This document shows positions 51,770 through 60,052 of a stretch of DNA of 64,000 nt, piece by piece. Every line of letters begins with the position of its first letter. The stretch's first letter is position 1. The notes below the pieces were generated by a model. The model made no database searches. It was not told the origin of the DNA and saw nothing but the letters and a program-made list of their open reading frames with translations. The position numbers were made by a program, and so were the translations under genes. The stretch covers positions 3,844,001 through 3,908,000 of the forward strand of contig NZ_RJKL01000001.1 in assembly GCF_003751945.1 (NCBI RefSeq), in the 5' to 3' direction. Source of the DNA: Couchioplanes caeruleus. GTDB taxonomy: Bacteria; Actinomycetota; Actinomycetes; Mycobacteriales; Micromonosporaceae.

Positions 51770-51833
51770 GCTCCGGAAGGCTGCCGTACGGCCCGAAAGC
51801 AAGCCACCACAACTTCCACGGAGAGCTGAACAA

Positions 51834-52850
51834 GTGAGTGAGAATCCGGCGTCATTGCGTGCTCCCGGCCTCAGCCTGCTGCACACATCCGCACGGCTAC
51901 CGGCAGACCTCCTGACGCGAGAAGCCTGGGCCAGCCTGGCCGCGGCGGACGTGGTGCAGGCTCGCCGTCCGGGTGAGCCGGTGGTGAGTGCCGTGATCGC
52001 GGCAGGCCTGCACGTCGAGGTACAGGACGTCGCGATGCCGGCCGAAGGTTTGGCCGGCACGCTCCTGGATCTGGCATCGGAGCGGGCGGTGATCTGGTTG
52101 GTCTCCAGGGATGGTGACCCGGACCTGACCAAGGCGCTCGCGGATGAGTCGACTCGGCGGGCTCAGGCACCATCGGTGCGCAGCATCCGGGGTTCCTGGG
52201 ACCCGGCCGGGGCCGGATTCCTCGACCTGGTGTGGGCCATGGACCGCTTGCGTTCTCCCGGAGGATGCCCTTGGGACGGCGCGCAGACCCAGCGCAGTCT
52301 GGTGCCGTATCTGATCGAGGAGACGTACGAGGCGGTCGAGGCGCTGGAGACCGACGCCCGCGACGACATCGTCGAAGAACTGGGCGACGTCCTCATGCAG
52401 GTCGTCTTCCTGGCCAGAATCGGTGCGGAGCGAGCCGACGATCCATTCGATATCGACGATGTCTGTGCTGCTATCGTCACGAAGCTCGTGGGACGGCAGC
52501 CAGGTGTCTTCAAGAACGACGAAGCACGCCGTTCCGGCGACCCGGTACAGGGTTGGGAAAGCGCGAAGGCGGCAGAGAAGCCCGCTCGGTCGTCCCCATT
52601 GGACGGCATACCGGCTGCGATGCCGACACTGGAGCGGGCGGTCAAGATACTCGACCGGCTGCGTCGGGCGGAAGCGGATGCCGATCTCGCTGAGTTGTTA
52701 GCCACGCCGATCGGCGCGAGCGGAACCCCGACGATCGGCAATCGGCTTCTGGCCGAGGTCTACAAGGCGCGTGAGGTGGGCGTGGATCCGGCGTCCGAGT
52801 TGCGGGACGCGCTCCGGCATCTGGAGAGGCGCGTCGTGTCTGGACGGTGA
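51834..52850 (+). CDS. MazG-family NTP pyrophosphohydrolase
   Basis: 338 residues from GTG 51834 (GGAG upstream). An N-terminal part of about 130 residues leads into the MazG fold: LVWAMDRLRSPGGCPWDGAQTQRSLVPYLIEETYEAVEAL, then DIVEELGDVLMQVVFLARIG with the EExxE...ExxD metal-binding helix pairs intact (about 155-200). MazG hydrolyses NTPs, including non-canonical ones, to NMP and PPi. Genomes have a housekeeping copy near eno. This copy sits inside the putative cluster, which suggests pathway chemistry or self-protection; which copy this is cannot be told here. Confidence 0.85.
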   Translation: MSENPASLRAPGLSLLHTSARLPADLLTREAWASLAAADVVQARRPGEPVVSAVIAAGLHVEVQDVAMPAEGLAGTLLDLASERAVIWLVSRDGDPDLTKALADESTRRAQAPSVRSIRGSWDPAGAGFLDLVWAMDRLRSPGGCPWDGAQTQRSLVPYLIEETYEAVEALETDARDDIVEELGDVLMQVVFLARIGAERADDPFDIDDVCAAIVTKLVGRQPGVFKNDEARRSGDPVQGWESAKAAEKPARSSPLDGIPAAMPTLERAVKILDRLRRAEADADLAELLATPIGASGTPTIGNRLLAEVYKAREVGVDPASELRDALRHLERRVVSGR

Positions 52851-52953
52851 CCGCGTCCCGGGAACGCATCCGGGCAACGACTGCACCGCGCGATACGAAT
52901 CGACCGTGGCTCTGGGCTGGATCCGGACCACAGCACAAGAGGAAGGCTTTCGG

Positions 52954-54171
52954 ATGAGGACGCAGAGGTCGGCGACAGCCCGCATGCCGCTGGCGGTTTA
53001 TACCCTGACTCTCGGGATCTTCTGCATCGGTACCTCGGAGTTCATGTTCGTCGGCCTACTCCCCCAGTTGGCGTCCTCCCTTCAGGTTTCCATCTCCGCG
53101 GCGGGCTATCTGGTCAGCCTCTTCGCCATCGGAATGGTGATCGGTTCGCCGTTGATGGCCGTGGTCACGCTCAAGATTCCTCGCAAGAGGACGCTCCTGG
53201 CGGCCTGCGCAGTCTTCGCTGCGGCTCACGCCGCGGTGTTGTTCATCGACAACTATCCCGCGATCGTTGCGCTGCGCATCATCGCCGCCCTCGCTTGCGC
53301 GACGTACTGGGCGATCGGTGCGGTACTTGCGGTCGAGAATGCCCCGGCCGGCCGCACAGCCGAGGCGCTTGCCATGCTCATCGGCGGGCTCACCCTTGCC
53401 AACGTCATCGGTGTACCGATCGGCACCTGGATCGGCGGCCCGCTGGGCTGGCGGGCGTCCTTCTTCGCCGTGGCCGCATGTACGGTCGTCTGCGCGCTGG
53501 CGATCAAAGTGCTGGTCGTGGACGAGGCGCCGAAGAATGACGTACCGCTCAAAAGCCTTGTCAAGACCGAAAGCGCGGCTTTCAAGAATCCTGCAGTCTG
53601 GCTCGCCCTCGCCACCACTGCGTTGTCGCAGGCCGGGATCTTCTGCGCGTTCACCTACCTGGTCCCCGTGCTTCTGGAGGTCTCCGGCATCCCGGAATCG
53701 CTGATCCCCGCCGTGCTTCTCGCATTCGGGCTCGGGTCGTTGCTCGGCGTCATGGTGGGCGGCCGGTTAGCCGACAACGACCCGAAGGCCACGCTGCTGG
53801 GCGGGCTCACCTGCCTCGCCGTGGTCGTTCTGCTGCTCATCCTCGTCGCGAGGCAGCCGGTTGGTGAGGCGGTCGCGGTGTTCGCGTTCGGCGCGGCGGC
53901 GTTCTCGATCGGAGGTGCGCTGAACGCCCGGGTCTTCCACCTCGCTTCGGGAGCCCCGACCTTGGCCGCGGCCGTGAACGTCTCGGCGTTCAACATCGGG
54001 AACACGCTGGGGCCGGCACTCGGCGGTGCGCTGCTCAGTCGCGGCTGGGGCTGGTCCGCTCCGCTATGGGCGGCCCTCGGACTGGTGATCGCCACCATCG
54101 GCGTCGCCTTGTGGGCCCACAAGGCCGCGGATTCGAGAACCCTGGCTGCCAAGGCTGACCGTACGGGGTGA
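52954..54171 (+). CDS. MFS drug exporter (Cmx/AraJ-like)
   Basis: 405 residues from ATG 52954 (GGAAGG upstream). Twelve helices. The first (PLAVYTLTLGIFCIGTSEFMFVGLLPQLA) carries the GTSEFM/VGLLP signature of DHA1 exporters such as Cmx chloramphenicol exporters and AraJ. It also has motif C-like GGLTLANVIGVPIGTWIGGPLGWRASFFAVA. Probably exports the cluster product and gives self-resistance. Its last 108 bases overlap the convergent MOSC gene. Confidence 0.88.
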   Translation: MRTQRSATARMPLAVYTLTLGIFCIGTSEFMFVGLLPQLASSLQVSISAAGYLVSLFAIGMVIGSPLMAVVTLKIPRKRTLLAACAVFAAAHAAVLFIDNYPAIVALRIIAALACATYWAIGAVLAVENAPAGRTAEALAMLIGGLTLANVIGVPIGTWIGGPLGWRASFFAVAACTVVCALAIKVLVVDEAPKNDVPLKSLVKTESAAFKNPAVWLALATTALSQAGIFCAFTYLVPVLLEVSGIPESLIPAVLLAFGLGSLLGVMVGGRLADNDPKATLLGGLTCLAVVVLLLILVARQPVGEAVAVFAFGAAAFSIGGALNARVFHLASGAPTLAAAVNVSAFNIGNTLGPALGGALLSRGWGWSAPLWAALGLVIATIGVALWAHKAADSRTLAAKADRTG

Positions 54172-55020
54172 AGATCCAGCCGGCCGCTCGGGAACGACCT
54201 CGTCGTCGAGGCGGATGAACCCCGTGTTCTCCGGAACCAGCCAGACGCCGAAATGGACCTTCCTGCCGCGGTTGCGGTAGCGGGCAAGGGTACGGATCGG
54301 TTCCTTGCCACGGGCGAGCGTGTCCGGATCGACCAGAGTGACCGCGCAGCGGTAGCAGGGAGCCGATACGCGAAAGCTTACGGTGCCCACAGTGACCCTG
54401 TCCCAGTGGTCTTCGACGAACGGCTCGAAGCCGGCTACGACGATGTTGGGCCGGAATCGCATCACGTCAAGCCGCGCGGGTGTCGAACCCGAACCGGCTT
54501 CCTGCGGTGCGCCGGCCGCGATCCACCGATCGAGTTGGTCCAAGGACTCGGCAGAGGTCAGCAGCAGGGGAGCGGCGTGAGCCAGGCTGACGATGTCACC
54601 GTCGCGGCCACCGTCCTCGGCCACCATGGGTTTGCGAGAAGGATCGTCCTGCCACACCACCTTGGCGGGACGCCCGAGAGTATCGGCTAGCCAATCGTCG
54701 ACGGCCGGGTCGGTGACCACGGCAACGTCCAGGCCCTCGGAACCGGCCTCGATGCGCGAGGCGTTCGGTCCCAGCGGCGGCACCCGGACCGGCGATCTTG
54801 CCGGCGCGGCCAGCACCAGCCCGCCGTCGGCCTGGACGTGTGGGGTGATCGTCATGATCGCGGGACAGCCGACCACACCGAGCAGGCGGTGCTGGTCGTC
54901 GACGATTGCCCACCGCCGATCGCCGGCGAGCCCCCAGGGCTCGACCGCCGCCGCCGACAAGGCCGATCCCCGCGCCGCCTTCACCGGATAGGTCAGAATC
55001 CGGTCCAGTCGTCCTGCCAT
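54064..55020 (-). CDS. MOSC-domain protein (YcbX/mARC-like)
   Basis: 318 residues from ATG 55020. The N-terminal MOSC_N beta-barrel has ILTYPVKAARGSALSAAAVEPWGLAGDRRWAIVD. The MOSC domain has FRPNIVVAGFEPFVEDHW and APCYRCAVTLVDPDTL with the conserved Mo-coordinating cysteine. YcbX and mARC enzymes reduce N-hydroxylated compounds, including base analogues, using an electron partner. Its position beside an N-oxygenase and MazG suggests a related role, by inference. The last 36 codons are antisense to the end of the MFS gene. Confidence 0.85.
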   Translation of the reverse strand: MAGRLDRILTYPVKAARGSALSAAAVEPWGLAGDRRWAIVDDQHRLLGVVGCPAIMTITPHVQADGGLVLAAPARSPVRVPPLGPNASRIEAGSEGLDVAVVTDPAVDDWLADTLGRPAKVVWQDDPSRKPMVAEDGGRDGDIVSLAHAAPLLLTSAESLDQLDRWIAAGAPQEAGSGSTPARLDVMRFRPNIVVAGFEPFVEDHWDRVTVGTVSFRVSAPCYRCAVTLVDPDTLARGKEPIRTLARYRNRGRKVHFGVWLVPENTGFIRLDDEVVPERPAGSSPRTVSLGSQGSRIRGLVGPQGDADGGDHQSEGRP

Positions 55021-55973
55021 GGAACCACCTTCTCCCCCTACCAGGGGCTGATCATGGCCTAGGCGCGTGGCCGCATTCAAGCTCAGCATGGTGATGACCC
55101 GAACGCGATTTGTCAGGGGCGATGCGCGCTCGCATAGACAAACGCGAGGCACTGACCGGCATTTCGACTGGTCAGGGCCTCGCACCCGGAGCACTGTGGG
55201 CACACCTGACGGCGGATGATCGGTCCCTTCCACCCCGGTACACCAGGAACCGTCCATGCGCATCCCGACAGACGCTGGTCGCGATGCGGTGGAGCCAACC
55301 ACTGCGGACGGTCTCGGCCCGATCGACGACGCCAAGTACCCGATCCTGATCGTCCACGCGCTCAACCAGTTCGATCACAGCGCACACGATCGCAGGACCC
55401 ACTGTCTCCCCGTAGGCGCGGGCCCGGGGAGCACCAGGCGGCGCGCGAGTCCTGCGGATGCCTCGCCGACGTGCTCGACGACCTCTTGCCTGACGGCTGC
55501 GAGAAGGCTGTCGCGCTGACGAAGGTCGAAGAGGTGATGTGCCGAGCAAACGCTGCCGCCGCGCGGCAGTCCTAGCGCGGATCTTGGCAATCACGCGCTT
55601 GCACAGTTCCTTGAGCAGGTCGTAGGCGACATTGCCGAGCACGCCGCCCAAGAGGGCGAGCCCGACCCAGGTCGCGACCGCGCTACTCAATCTTCGGCAT
55701 GAAGAAATCCTTCCGCAGACTCCGCGGTTCGAAGTCGTTGAAAAACGTCCCTGTGTCAGGGCCGCTCATCACCGGCTTCGCATCTCATGGGCCTCCGTCC
55801 ACAAGGGTAAGCCCGATGCACAAGAAGCCACGCCCGAAAGGACGATCGATGGCGTCGCGGCACGATGCACGCACCGAAGCCCGATGAGCAGCGCCGCCAC
55901 TGGCCGCGTCTTACCCGCGAGGATGGGTCATAGGTAGCGCCCGGGTGGCTCTCCGACCACTTCGAGACGCGCC
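55021..55973. other. Region between MOSC gene and IS element
   Basis: About 950 bases without an intact gene. A frameshifted leftward coding relic (55172-55690) is listed separately. The right part, up to the insertion-sequence target at 55974, has only short chance frames on both strands. Confidence 0.5.
55172..55690 (-). pseudogene. Frameshifted relic, possibly of a NUDIX-type gene
   Basis: Leftward sequence that looks coding in pieces: a membrane-like N-terminus (MSSAVATWVGLALLGGVLGN), a helical middle in another frame (LFDLRQRDSLLAAVRQEVVE) and a return to the first frame with AIVCAVIELVERVDDQDRVL and HRIATSVCRDAHGRFLVYRG. The last motif is like the start of NUDIX proteins, but the Nudix box is missing. 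At least two frameshifts are needed. Assignment is tentative. Confidence 0.4.
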
Positions 55974-56034
55974 CTAGTACTGCAACGGCACTCAGCAGGC
56001 GAAACGAGTTCATGATCGGGTCGTTGGTCATGGT

Positions 56035-57171
56035 GTGACGAATGTCGATGTTGCGGTGTGGTCGGCGGAATTGGATCGGTTGCATGCCCGGATCGCGGGC
56101 CGGTTCACGCGTGCGGAGCCGCGGCGGCGGGCCCGGCAGTACCTGTGCGGGCTGGTCGCGGGCCTGGATCGGACCAATGGTTGGACCCTGGCGGAGCAGG
56201 CCGGCGATGTGTCGCCGGACGGAATGCAACGCCTGTTGCGGTGGGCGGACTGGGACGTCGACACAGTCCGTGACGACGTGCGGGACTACGTGGTCGAGCA
56301 CCTCGGCGACCCGCAGAGTGTACTGATCATTGACGACACCGGCTTTCTGAAGAAGGGCGTGAAGTCCGCCGGCGTGGCCCGTCAGTACTCGGGAACGGCC
56401 GGCAGGGTCGAGAACTGCCAGGTCGGGGTGTTCCTGGCTTACCGCTCGTGCAAGGGTCACGCGTTGATCGACCGGCAGTTGTATCTGCCGCAGGCCTGGA
56501 CCGACGACCGTGAACGCTGTCGGGCTGCGGGGATCCCGGACGAGGTCGGCTTCGCCACCAAGGTCGAGATGGCCCGCACCATGCTCGGCCGGGCGTTCGC
56601 CGCGGGGATCGCACCCGGGTGGGTGACGATGGACGAGGCCTACGGGCAGTCGAAGTCGCTGCGGGTGTGGATGGAAGAGCACGACCAGGCGCATGTGGTC
56701 GCCACCCGCCGCAACGATGACGTGGTCACCACCAGCATGGGCTTCGCCCGCGTCGACAACCTGATCGCCGCGCTGCCGGGCCGGGCCTGGTCGAGGATCT
56801 CGGCCGGGCCCGGCGCTCACGGACCCCGCGAATACCACTGGGCGCGGACGCCGATCCGGGTGTTCTGGCGGCCGGGTCGCGGGCACTGGCTGCTCGCTCG
56901 CCGCAACATCAGCACGGGCGAGCTGGCCTACTACGTCTGCTACGGACCTCGCCAGACCCGGCTGATGGACCTGGCCCGCGTAGCCGGCAGCCGCTGGGCC
57001 GTGGAGGAATGCTTCCAGCAAGCCAAAAACGGTGCCGGTCTCGACGAGTATCAGGTCCGTGACTGGCGGGCCTGGTATGCCCACATCACCTTGTCGATGG
57101 CCGCGCACGCTTGGCTCGTCGTCGCGAAAACCCTTACCGCAAAGGGGGAACCTGCACCGGCGAGCACATGA
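56035..57171 (+). CDS. IS701-family transposase
   Basis: 378 residues in frame 0 from GTG 56035. It has the DDE-type nuclease fold of the DDE_5 group: QSVLIIDDTGFLKKGVKSAGVARQYSGTAGRVENCQVGVFL (first Asp), GIAPGWVTMDEAYGQS (second Asp) and SRWAVEECFQQAKNGAGLDEYQVRDW (Glu). The normal family C-terminus (TVPEIRRLIAAL...WSRWRR) is present but in the -1 frame, reaching 57335. The zero-frame product is thus truncated by about 55 residues unless a frameshift occurs at AAAGGGG (57141-57147). Confidence 0.9.
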   Translation: MTNVDVAVWSAELDRLHARIAGRFTRAEPRRRARQYLCGLVAGLDRTNGWTLAEQAGDVSPDGMQRLLRWADWDVDTVRDDVRDYVVEHLGDPQSVLIIDDTGFLKKGVKSAGVARQYSGTAGRVENCQVGVFLAYRSCKGHALIDRQLYLPQAWTDDRERCRAAGIPDEVGFATKVEMARTMLGRAFAAGIAPGWVTMDEAYGQSKSLRVWMEEHDQAHVVATRRNDDVVTTSMGFARVDNLIAALPGRAWSRISAGPGAHGPREYHWARTPIRVFWRPGRGHWLLARRNISTGELAYYVCYGPRQTRLMDLARVAGSRWAVEECFQQAKNGAGLDEYQVRDWRAWYAHITLSMAAHAWLVVAKTLTAKGEPAPAST

Positions 57172-57335
57172 TGATCGGTTTCACCGTACCCGAGATCAGG
57201 CGCCTGATCGCCGCACTGGTCGTCCGCTCCCACCAGCACAGACACCACGTCTGGTGGTGGTCACGATGGCGCCGCACACGCCAATACCAGGCACGGCTAT
57301 GCCACTACCGACGACGCGGCTATCCACTCACCTAA
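57148..57335 (+). CDS. -1 frame C-terminus of the IS701 transposase
   Basis: Frame continuing the transposase after the slippery A-AAG-GGG. It reads GTCTGEHMMIGFTVPEIRRL... to RRRGYPLT and stops with TAA 57333-57335, next to the right inverted repeat. It matches the expected end of the family. Either programmed -1 frameshifting or an inactivating one-base change. Confidence 0.6.
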
Positions 57336-57561
57336 CTGCCGTTGCAGTACTAGTCGTCACGAATGATCGCTGACCCTGCGCAGACGCGGCTGCCCACTGA
57401 TCAAGGTTGCCGCCAATCGTCAGCGGTCGGCATGAGTTTTCGGGGGTGAACGGGCGGCATGGGGCGAACGATCGGGTTACCGCCACGGCGAACCGCAATC
57501 CGGCCAGGCCCCGTCGTAGCTATTGGCAATACCCTGATGAGGCCTGGCGTTGCAACGCGGT

Positions 57562-57592
57562 CAGCGCCGCCGGGCGTGACCGGGCGGCGCTG
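57562..57592 (-). terminator. Terminator of the trkA/trkH unit
   Basis: Perfect 10-bp stem CAGCGCCGCC / GGCGGCGCTG with an 11-base loop, 26 bases beyond the TrkA stop. No long U tract. Confidence 0.6.
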
Positions 57593-57617
57593 TCCGCGCG
57601 GGACGGACGTATGTTGT

Positions 57618-58283
57618 TCAGTCCAGGTTGGCGAATGCTTCGACGTGTCGGGTCTTGCCCGCGACGATGAGGATGTCACCGGCGTAGACGGTGGTGTCGG
57701 CGGTGGTGTAGGTGAATTCCTCGCCCGGGCGTTTGATCGACACGACCGTCACGCCGTACTTCGCGCGGAGCGCCGCGTCCGCGAGCGTCCGATCGGTGAC
57801 CTGTTTCGGCGCGCGGGTCTTGACCAGGGCGTAGTCGTCCTCGAACTCCATGAAGTCCAGGACATGCCCGGTGACCAGGTGCGCGACGCGCTCGCCCATT
57901 TCGTGCTCGGGCAGCACCACATGATGCGCGCCGACGCGGCGCAGAATGGTGGCGTGCTGCCGGCTGATCGCCTTGGCCCAGATGTTCGGAATGCCAAAGT
58001 CGACGAGCAGCGAGGTGGTCATGACGCTGACCTCGATGAAGGTGCCGACCGCGACCACCGCATGGGTCATCTCGTGCACGCCGAGCTGACGTAACGCTTC
58101 CTCATCGGTCGTGTTCACGACCGCCGTGTGGGTCAGCTGGTCGGCGTAGGTCTGTACCATCTGCGGGTCCGAGTCGACGCCGACCACCTCCCAGTCCTGG
58201 CGCATCAACTCCAGGGCCAGAGAACTGCCGAAGCGACCCAGGCCGAGCACCGCGATGCGGTTGTCGTTCGGTTTCTTAGCCAA
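57618..58283 (-). CDS. Potassium-channel regulatory subunit (TrkA/KtrA)
   Basis: 221 residues. The RCK_N Rossmann domain has IAVLGLGRFGSSLALELMRQDWEVVGVDSD (GxGxxG...D, about 10-39) and HAVVAVGTFIEVSVMTT. The RCK_C domain (about 140-220) has TLADAALRAKYGVTVVSIKRPGEEF. It binds nucleotide (NAD(H)/ATP/ADP) and gates the membrane subunit TrkH/KtrB, whose gene overlaps it by eight bases. Cytosolic, forming a ring on the channel. In other bacteria RCK_C can bind c-di-AMP. Confidence 0.92.
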   Translation of the reverse strand: MAKKPNDNRIAVLGLGRFGSSLALELMRQDWEVVGVDSDPQMVQTYADQLTHTAVVNTTDEEALRQLGVHEMTHAVVAVGTFIEVSVMTTSLLVDFGIPNIWAKAISRQHATILRRVGAHHVVLPEHEMGERVAHLVTGHVLDFMEFEDDYALVKTRAPKQVTDRTLADAALRAKYGVTVVSIKRPGEEFTYTTADTTVYAGDILIVAGKTRHVEAFANLD

Positions 58284-59847
58284 CGATGGGTCGCTCCTCC
58301 GGTAGTTCGTAGCGGCGGGTGCGCTCCCGCAACGCCAGCGCTGTGGCCGCGGTAACCGGCCCGAGCCGGCCGATGAACATCAGCAAGATCAGGATGACAT
58401 GCCCGGCGGTGCCGACCTGGGCGGTAATGCCGGTAGACATGCCGACGGTGGCGAACGCCGAGGTTACCTCGAACAGCACCTGATCGAGGGTGAACGGCGT
58501 CAACACCAGCAGGGCCATGGTGGCGGAGACCACGGCCGCGACGCTGAGCAGGGCGATGGTCAACGCCTGCCGTTGCACCCCGGCCGGCAACCGCCGACCC
58601 AGGGCGTGCACGCTCGGCTCACCCCGGATCTCGGCGAGGATGACGAATCCCAGCAGGGCGAACGTGGTGACCTTGATGCCGCCGGCGGTGCCGGCGCTAC
58701 CGGCGCCGATGAACATCAACGCGTCGTTGATCAACAGGGTGCCGTCGTGGAGCTGGGCCAGGTCGACGCTGTTGAACCCGGCCGTACGCGGCATCACCGC
58801 CGTGACGAATCCGGCCAGCAGCTTGCCCCAGACGCCCAGCGGCCCCAGCGTGGCGGGGTTCGTCCACTCGCCGGCTGTGATCGCCACCCACCCGCCGAGG
58901 AGCAGGGTCACCGTCATCCCGATGGTGATCTTGGTGTGGACCGACCACTTGCGCGGCGTGCGGAGTTCACGGCGCAGCTCGAAGATGACGGGGAAGCCGA
59001 GTCCGCCGATGATGATGGCCGCGCAGATCGGCAGGCAGATCAGTGGATCGTTCACGAACTGCATCAGCGAGTCGCGGTAGAGCCCGAATCCGGCGTTGTT
59101 GAACGCCGAGATCGAGTGGAACACCCCCAGATAGATCGCCCTGCTCGCGTGGTGGCCGTAGCCGTCCGCGAACCTCCACGCCAACATTGCGGCGACGGTG
59201 ACCTCGACCATCACGCTGATCCGCAGCACTCCCAGCACGACCCGGCGAACCCCACCGACTCCCATCGTCTTGGTCTCGGCTTGCGTGCCCAGCTGTAGCC
59301 GCATGCGTAGCCGCCGTGCGACCAACAGGCCCAGCAGCGATGCCAACGTCATGATTCCGAACCCGCCGATCTGGATCAGGCCGAGGATCGCCACCTCGCC
59401 GAATCCGGACCAGTACGAGCCGGTGTCCTCGATGACCAGACCGGTCACACAGACCGCCGACGTGGCAGTGAACAACGCCGTCAACACCGGGGCACGCTGG
59501 CCGGACTCGGTGGCGATCGGCAGGGAAAGCAGTCCCGTGCCCAGCAGCACCGCCGCGCCGAAGCCCACCACCACCAGCCGCGCCGGATGCCGCACCACCT
59601 GCGACACCGCCGCTGCTACCGCCACCGGCGGCCGCCACCGCCGCACCCCCGCCCACGCAGCGACGACCTGGCGGCGCAGGTAGGGCACCGCGCGATCTCG
59701 GATCCACCGCCACGGCGACGGCTTGGCCGAGGGCCTCGCTCGACTCACCGGACTCCACCCCAACAGGGCGACGCCGGCGACCCAGGCAAGCAGCATGCCC
59801 ATTACCAGCACCAGTGCCAACAGCGTCTGCTCCACAGTCGAACCCAT
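58276..59847 (-). CDS. TrkH/KtrB-family potassium transporter
   Basis: 523 residues. Four pore repeats of the TrkH/Ktr type are visible, including FTATSAVCVTGLVIEDTGSYW, FNNAGFGL, MPRTAGFNSVDLAQL and FATVGMSTGITAQ, which form the selectivity filter region. It has an extra N-terminal helix and a basic cytosolic loop before the first repeat. Takes up K+ (or Na+/K+) with the TrkA subunit encoded next, overlapping eight bases. Confidence 0.92.
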   Translation of the reverse strand: MGSTVEQTLLALVLVMGMLLAWVAGVALLGWSPVSRARPSAKPSPWRWIRDRAVPYLRRQVVAAWAGVRRWRPPVAVAAAVSQVVRHPARLVVVGFGAAVLLGTGLLSLPIATESGQRAPVLTALFTATSAVCVTGLVIEDTGSYWSGFGEVAILGLIQIGGFGIMTLASLLGLLVARRLRMRLQLGTQAETKTMGVGGVRRVVLGVLRISVMVEVTVAAMLAWRFADGYGHHASRAIYLGVFHSISAFNNAGFGLYRDSLMQFVNDPLICLPICAAIIIGGLGFPVIFELRRELRTPRKWSVHTKITIGMTVTLLLGGWVAITAGEWTNPATLGPLGVWGKLLAGFVTAVMPRTAGFNSVDLAQLHDGTLLINDALMFIGAGSAGTAGGIKVTTFALLGFVILAEIRGEPSVHALGRRLPAGVQRQALTIALLSVAAVVSATMALLVLTPFTLDQVLFEVTSAFATVGMSTGITAQVGTAGHVILILLMFIGRLGPVTAATALALRERTRRYELPEERPIVG

Positions 59848-60052
59848 CAGCAGTTGATCCTTGTCCTTCCCGCGCTGCGGCGGGACCTCGTGTCGTCAAC
59901 ATCGGCCGGTGAACCGTGGGCCGGGTGCCGCCTGAGGCGGTCACGGTGAAGTCGTACACGCAGCCGCGGCTGGGGCTGGTGCCCGACGAGTGTCGGCGGC
60001 GCCCGGCGGCGGTTCTCAGGAACCGTCACGCCGTGTTGCACCGGGAGCGCGG

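Larger units (their letters stand above)
55974..57353 (+). mobile_element. IS701-type insertion sequence, complete, with CTAG target duplication
   Basis: The element spans 55978-57349 (1372 bp) with perfect 13-bp terminal inverted repeats TACTGCAACGGCA / TGCCGTTGCAGTA. It is flanked by CTAG at 55974-55977 and 57350-57353, the four-base duplication usual for IS701 elements. One transposase gene reads rightward. Perfect ends and matching flanks indicate recent insertion. Confidence 0.9.

Noticed and set aside
55699..55887. 62-codon basic ORF starting MKKSFRRLRG.
   Set aside because: No ribosome binding site, no neighbour support and no recognised motif. It is in a decayed region beside an IS element.
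59848..60052. Possible c-di-AMP riboswitch near the potassium transporter genes.
   Set aside because: The interval is GC-rich with some hairpins, but the conserved ydaO core could not be matched by eye.
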